Assembly: GCA_026646875.1 (NCBI GenBank)
Contig: JAPKHL010000027.1
Coordinates: 1 to 55,614 of the forward strand
Source: Rhodocyclaceae bacterium
GTDB lineage: Bacteria; Pseudomonadota; Gammaproteobacteria; Burkholderiales; Rhodocyclaceae
DNA length: 55,614 nt
Direction of reading: 5' to 3'
Shown here: piece after piece, positions 51,893 to 55,614 of the stretch
Numbering within the stretch: the stretch's first letter is position 1
Layout: each line of letters opens with the position of its first letter
Translations under genes and position numbers: made by a program
The notes under the pieces: generated by a model
Databases searched by the model: none
What the model was told of the DNA's origin: nothing
Seen by the model: only the letters and a program-made list of their open reading frames with translations

Positions 51893-51982
51893 TGCGGGAT
51901 TCCTCGTGACGAAAACGGCGACGGGGCTTCCCCGGACGGCATTGCGCATGCCGCCCGGGGAAGCCCCGTATCGCCGGGAAGC

Positions 51983-52843
51983 TTAACTCCCTTTCGGGAC
52001 GGAATGAGTAATTCCGTAGCGGGCGAAAATCCGCGCCACCGTTCCGTCATCATGCAGGGACTGCATCGCCTGCGCCAGCGCCTCGGCGAGCGTTGCCGCC
52101 TCGCTGCGGACCGCAAGGGCCAGCGGCCAGCTGCCGGTATTGCGCAGTTCCGGCAACTGGACGGGGGCCACCGGGAAAGTGGCGACGTCCTTGCCAAGGG
52201 CAGACTCCAGTTCGGCGCGCGGCGCCATCACCGCGGCCACCTTGCCGCCGCGCAAGCCCTCGACGGCCTGCGGAACGCCGCGGAAATGCACCACGTTCTC
52301 GCGCAGGCGGCCACCGAGCACGCCGAGCAGGAAGGCATCCGGTCCCGAGGCCGTTTCGACGCCGATCTTCTCACGGGTGAACACGCCTAGTGCTTCCTCT
52401 GCCGCACCGACGGGCTCCGGGACCCGATCGGGAACCCGGGCGATGGCCAAGCGTTCCTGATGATAGGGCCCGACGATCCGCACCTGAGGGTTCCGGGTCG
52501 CCAGGTGGCGGTCGAACGGCACATGAAGCATCACATCCCCCGGCTTGCCGCCGAGGTAGTGGCCGCGCCAGACCATGTTGCGCAGATCGTCGTTCATGTC
52601 CTCGTCGGCATTGAACCAGGCGATCTCGGCCTTGACGCCGAGACGCTCGGCCAGCGCGTGACCGAGGTCGACATCGATGCCACGGCCATCGAACGAGTAG
52701 GGCGCAAAATCGTTATACACGGCCACGCGCAGGCGCCCTTTCTGGCGCACCTCCTCGAGACCCTCCTCCGCCTGCGCGGGCAGGGCCGTCGCCAGGGCCA
52801 GCGCGGCGATGCCCGACAGCAGGCGGCGGCGATCACTCCTCAC
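51983..52843 (-). CDS. Quinoprotein dehydrogenase-associated periplasmic binding protein
   Basis: 286 residues from a GTG at 52843, overlapping pedF by 11 bases; this gives a Tat-like/Sec signal (RSDRRRLLSGIAALALATALPAQA). Type 2 solute-binding fold: GRLRVAVYNDFAPYSFDGRGIDVDLGHALAERLGVKAEIAWF, IGVETASGPDAFLL, GLRGGKVAAVMAPRAELE. Homologues (XoxJ/MxaJ-like) sit beside PQQ dehydrogenases without any ABC transporter and are thought to help apo-enzyme maturation. None of the transporter subunits is present here. Confidence 0.92.
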   Translation of the reverse strand: MRSDRRRLLSGIAALALATALPAQAEEGLEEVRQKGRLRVAVYNDFAPYSFDGRGIDVDLGHALAERLGVKAEIAWFNADEDMNDDLRNMVWRGHYLGGKPGDVMLHVPFDRHLATRNPQVRIVGPYHQERLAIARVPDRVPEPVGAAEEALGVFTREKIGVETASGPDAFLLGVLGGRLRENVVHFRGVPQAVEGLRGGKVAAVMAPRAELESALGKDVATFPVAPVQLPELRNTGSWPLALAVRSEAATLAEALAQAMQSLHDDGTVARIFARYGITHSVPKGS

Positions 52844-53252
52844 GGACGGTCTCCAGCCAGGCACGGATCGCCCACATGGCTTCCTGCTGCAGGATGCCTT
52901 CGAAGGGGGGCATGTAGACCCGGCCGGCACGCGTCGAGCCGCGGCGGATGAATTGCAGGAAGATCTCGTCCCCCTCGTCGCCGGCGGGCAGGTAGCGCAG
53001 GTCGGGAGCGATGCCGCCCGAGACCGCGCCCAAGCCATGGCAGCGCGCGCAGTTCTGGTTGAAGGCGGAGTCGCCGATCTTCTCGGCCGCCTTGTCGCCA
53101 CGGTAGGGATTGGCTTTCAGCCAGTCGGCGCCCAACTGCTTGAGGCTGCTCGTATCGACAGCCTGCGGCGTCACGTCGCCATGCGCGAATGCCGTTCCGG
53201 CCGACAGGCACAGCGCGGCGGAAGCCAGGAATCCGGTAAGGGTTTGTTTCAT
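52833..53252 (-). CDS. pedF: Cytochrome c-550 PedF
   Basis: 139 residues from the ATG at 53252. Signal peptide ending TAFA, then HGDVTPQAVDTSSLKQLGADWLKANPYRGD, haem motif CARCHG at about residue 84, and MPPFEGILQQEAMWAIRAWLETV. This is the PedF family, electron acceptor for PQQ ethanol-type dehydrogenases. First gene of an operon with the binding protein and cytochrome b561, under a perfect sigma-54 promoter. Confidence 0.95.
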   Translation of the reverse strand: MKQTLTGFLASAALCLSAGTAFAHGDVTPQAVDTSSLKQLGADWLKANPYRGDKAAEKIGDSAFNQNCARCHGLGAVSGGIAPDLRYLPAGDEGDEIFLQFIRRGSTRAGRVYMPPFEGILQQEAMWAIRAWLETVREE

Positions 53253-53350
53253 GCGGGTCACTATGTCACCTCTGGTCTGGATCAATCGAGATTATGGGTA
53301 TGGCGGCCGAAACGGAGCTTACGGGATCGGCGATGCACAGCCGGGAATTA

Positions 53351-53365
53351 GCAAACGTTGTGCCA
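53351..53365 (-). promoter_or_regulatory. Sigma-54 promoter of the pedF operon
   Basis: Minus strand TGGCAC-AACGT-TTGC has perfect -24/-12 boxes, 99 bases before the pedF ATG. A GGAGCAG half-site lies 150 bases further upstream (53515-53521). Confidence 0.88.
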
Positions 53366-53590
53366 TATTCGGAAAAAACGCGCAAAATGCGGCCCCGGTG
53401 AAAAAAAACACGTTGAAAACCGGGCTGACCGGGAATCCTTCCCGACGTGAGTGGCAACACTGCTGCGCCGCGCAGCGGCTGGTTGCTGAAAGATGACCCA
53501 CATGTTACTTTATGGAGCAGCATCGGGCAGACTGTCCGATAAAAGAATAAAACGGGTTGTACGGCTGCCAAGCCGGAGGAGATCATCGAG

Positions 53591-55614
53591 ATGAGCCAGC
53601 CCCCTGTCGCTCTGGATGCGCGCCTGCAGCGCATCCAGAAGGCGAGAGATGCCTTTTTCAGCCGCGGCGAGGCCCCACACGGCCTGCTCGAGCGTGCACT
53701 GGTGCGTTCGTGGGAGCGCTGCCGCCAGGCCGGGCTGGAAAGCGCCGCGCCGGAGAGCGGGGGAAACATCATCGAGGGGCACCTCCTGGCCCAAGCCCAG
53801 GAACGCTGCAATGCGCTGGTCCGCCATGCCCGCTCCATCATGGAGCACATGCACGAACAGATCCGGCACACCGGCAGCATCGTCCTGCTTTCCAACGAAC
53901 AGGGCCTGCTCCTGCACTCCGTTGGCGACGCCGACTTCATCGAACGCGCCGGCCGCATCGCCCTGCAGCCCGGTGCCAACTGGGAAGAAGGCATCCGTGG
54001 CACCAATGCCGTGGGGACCGCCATCGCCGAGCGCTCGCCAGTGGAAGTCATCGGCGGCGAGCATTTTCTCGAACGCCACATGTTCCTCACCTGCAGCGCC
54101 GTCCCCCTGATCGATCCGCACGGCGAGCTGCTCGGCGTTCTGGACATCTCGGGCGACGCCCGCTCCTATCAGCGCCACACCCTGGGCCTGGCGCGCATGT
54201 CGGCCAGTCTGGTGGAGAAACGGCTGTTCGAGGCCGAATTCGCCGGTGAGCTGCTGCTCTGCTTCCACACCCGTCCGGAGTACGTCGGCAGCATCGGCGA
54301 GGGTGTCGCCGCCGTCGCCCAGGATGGCCGGATCCTGGCCATCAACGCCAGCGGCCTCGACATTCTCGGCTTGCGCCGCGACGAGGCGACACGGTGCCAC
54401 TGCTCGATGCTCTTCGAGACCTCGCTCGGCATGCTGATCGACCGTGCCCGCCGCGATCCTGGCGCACTCAATGTCTTCACCCTGCTCAACGGGGCCCAGC
54501 TCTACGTGCAGTTGCGCGGCAACCTGCCGCCGCCTGCCGTCGCCCCGCGCTTCGGCAACGCGGCGCCGCTGCGCGGCAGCCGCCCCCGCCTGCCGGCCGT
54601 CGACGAGAACCGGACGCCGGCCCTGACGCTCGACAGCCTGGCCACCGGCGACCCCCGCCTGCAGCTCTCGATCGACCGCGCCCGGCGCGTTCTCGGGCGC
54701 GATATCCCGATCCTCATCCAGGGCGAATCCGGTGCCGGCAAGGAGATGTTCGCCAAGGCGATCCACAACAGCGGACCGCGCGGCAGCGGCCCCTTCGTGG
54801 CGCTCAACTGCGCGGCCATCCCCGAGAACCTGATCGAATCCGAACTGTTCGGCTACCAGGGCGGCGCCTTCACCGGCGCCCGCAAGGAAGGCGCCGTCGG
54901 CAAGATCCAGCAGGCTCACGGCGGCACCCTCTTTCTCGATGAAATCGGCGACATGCCGCTCGCCCTGCAGGCCAGGCTGCTGCGCGTTCTGCAGGAACGC
55001 TGCGTGACGCCACTCGGCGGCAACCGCACGGTTCCGGTGGATATCTCGCTGGTTTGCGCCACCCACCGCCATCTGAAGGAAGAGGTGGCGCGCCGCACCT
55101 TCCGCGAGGATCTCTACTACCGCCTGAACGGCCTCTCCGTCACCCTGCCACCGTTGCGCGACCGGACCGACCTGCGACGGCTGGTCGAGATCCTGATCGG
55201 CAACGAAAGCGACGGGCGCCCGATCCGTCTCTCCGAATCGGCGATGCAGGCATTCGAGCACTATGACTGGCCGGGCAACATCCGCCAGCTCAACAACGTC
55301 ATCCGCGTCGCGATCGCGCTCCTCGACGACGAAGAGACCATGATCACCGAGGCGCAACTGCCCGAGGAACTGATCGAGCACAGCCAGTTGCACGGCGGTG
55401 CGTCATTGGCCGCGAACGCGCCACAGCCCCACACCGCGCCCGCGCGGGCGACGGCGATCCCACCCGCAGCAAGTCCGGCACCGGCGCAGGCGGATGCCCC
55501 GCCGCCCTACTCGACGGAAGCCGGCAGCCTGGAGGAAATCGAGCGGCGCGCCATCCAGCAGGCGCTCGAAGCCCACGGTGGCAACATTTCGGCGGCCGCG
55601 CGCATGCTTGGCGT
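53591..55614 (+). CDS. Sigma-54-dependent activator, AcoR-like (cut by window edge)
   Basis: Partial: 674 residues visible, 3' end beyond the window. GGAGGAG precedes the ATG at 53591. GAF-type sensor (GANWEEGIRGTNAVGTAIAERSPVEVIGGEHFL), PAS-like middle (IGEGVAAVAQDGRILAINASGLDILGLRRDEA), AAA+ domain with Walker A GESGAGKE, canonical GAFTGA, Walker B GGTLFLDEIGDMP, and the start of a Fis-type helix-turn-helix (HGGNISAAARMLGV) at the edge. Divergent from pedF. Paralogue of the activator at 49370; the two may bind the shared GCTCC-N5-GGAGC sites. Confidence 0.93.
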   Translation, partial: MSQPPVALDARLQRIQKARDAFFSRGEAPHGLLERALVRSWERCRQAGLESAAPESGGNIIEGHLLAQAQERCNALVRHARSIMEHMHEQIRHTGSIVLLSNEQGLLLHSVGDADFIERAGRIALQPGANWEEGIRGTNAVGTAIAERSPVEVIGGEHFLERHMFLTCSAVPLIDPHGELLGVLDISGDARSYQRHTLGLARMSASLVEKRLFEAEFAGELLLCFHTRPEYVGSIGEGVAAVAQDGRILAINASGLDILGLRRDEATRCHCSMLFETSLGMLIDRARRDPGALNVFTLLNGAQLYVQLRGNLPPPAVAPRFGNAAPLRGSRPRLPAVDENRTPALTLDSLATGDPRLQLSIDRARRVLGRDIPILIQGESGAGKEMFAKAIHNSGPRGSGPFVALNCAAIPENLIESELFGYQGGAFTGARKEGAVGKIQQAHGGTLFLDEIGDMPLALQARLLRVLQERCVTPLGGNRTVPVDISLVCATHRHLKEEVARRTFREDLYYRLNGLSVTLPPLRDRTDLRRLVEILIGNESDGRPIRLSESAMQAFEHYDWPGNIRQLNNVIRVAIALLDDEETMITEAQLPEELIEHSQLHGGASLAANAPQPHTAPARATAIPPAASPAPAQADAPPPYSTEAGSLEEIERRAIQQALEAHGGNISAAARMLG

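Overview
The window is high-GC, densely coded DNA without insertion sequences, tRNA, rRNA or CRISPR. Gene content (PQQ biosynthesis, paired quinoprotein alcohol dehydrogenases, glcDEF, AcoR-type sigma-54 activators, IPTL-CTERM surface protein, bacteriohemerythrin) fits a respiring betaproteobacterium, most likely Rhodocyclales (Azoarcus/Thauera/Zoogloea-like). That placement is an inference from gene content.

Layout. 1-8 kb: a cut gene end, a secreted fibronectin/cadherin-like IPTL-CTERM protein, a TerB-like protein, a PP2C phosphatase, a truncated AMP-dependent ligase and an HDOD protein. 8-15.5 kb: glycolate utilisation, with GntR regulator, glcD, glcE, glcF, glycerate 2-kinase and hydroxypyruvate isomerase, plus a bacteriohemerythrin. 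15.5-16.9 kb: cobalamin adenosyltransferase and a GDT1-type Mn exporter behind a yybP-ykoY manganese riboswitch. 16.9-25.5 kb: one long minus-strand PQQ operon in the unusual order [transposase-like]-[unknown]-pqqE-[31-aa membrane peptide]-[PuuD-N-like]-[SerC-like]-[dihydroorotate dehydrogenase-like]-pqqB-pqqC-pqqA-pqqD-[DUF302]. It is preceded by a structured leader ending in an intrinsic terminator. 25.6-37.9 kb: a minus-strand run of SoxYZ-like carrier, zinc metallohydrolase, TonB, TonB-dependent receptor, histidine kinase, response regulator, NosR/NirI-like protein, a broken second receptor and a prolyl iminopeptidase. 38.3-46.5 kb: a lanthanide-type and a calcium-type quinoprotein alcohol dehydrogenase with accessory cytochrome, pentapeptide protein, a second two-component pair and a periplasmic double-Cache protein. 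46.6-55.6 kb: cytochrome c, DUF779, aldehyde dehydrogenase, cytochrome b561, quinoprotein-associated binding protein, PedF cytochrome, and two sigma-54 activators (the second cut by the window edge).

How it works together (inference): periplasmic PQQ enzymes oxidise short alcohols or diols, electrons leave through PedF-type cytochromes, aldehydes are oxidised by the NAD enzyme, and C2 products such as glycolate enter through GlcDEF, with Hyi and glycerate kinase completing a route to 2-phosphoglycerate. Well-formed -24/-12 sigma-54 promoters precede the lanthanide-type dehydrogenase, the SoxYZ-like operon, the aldehyde dehydrogenase, pedF and one histidine kinase. A recurring inverted repeat GCTCC-N5-GGAGC lies about 80-130 bases upstream of three of them, which points to a single sigma-54/AcoR-type regulon. 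The most novel parts are the non-canonical genes inside the PQQ operon, its terminator-bearing leader, and the transposase-derived first gene.
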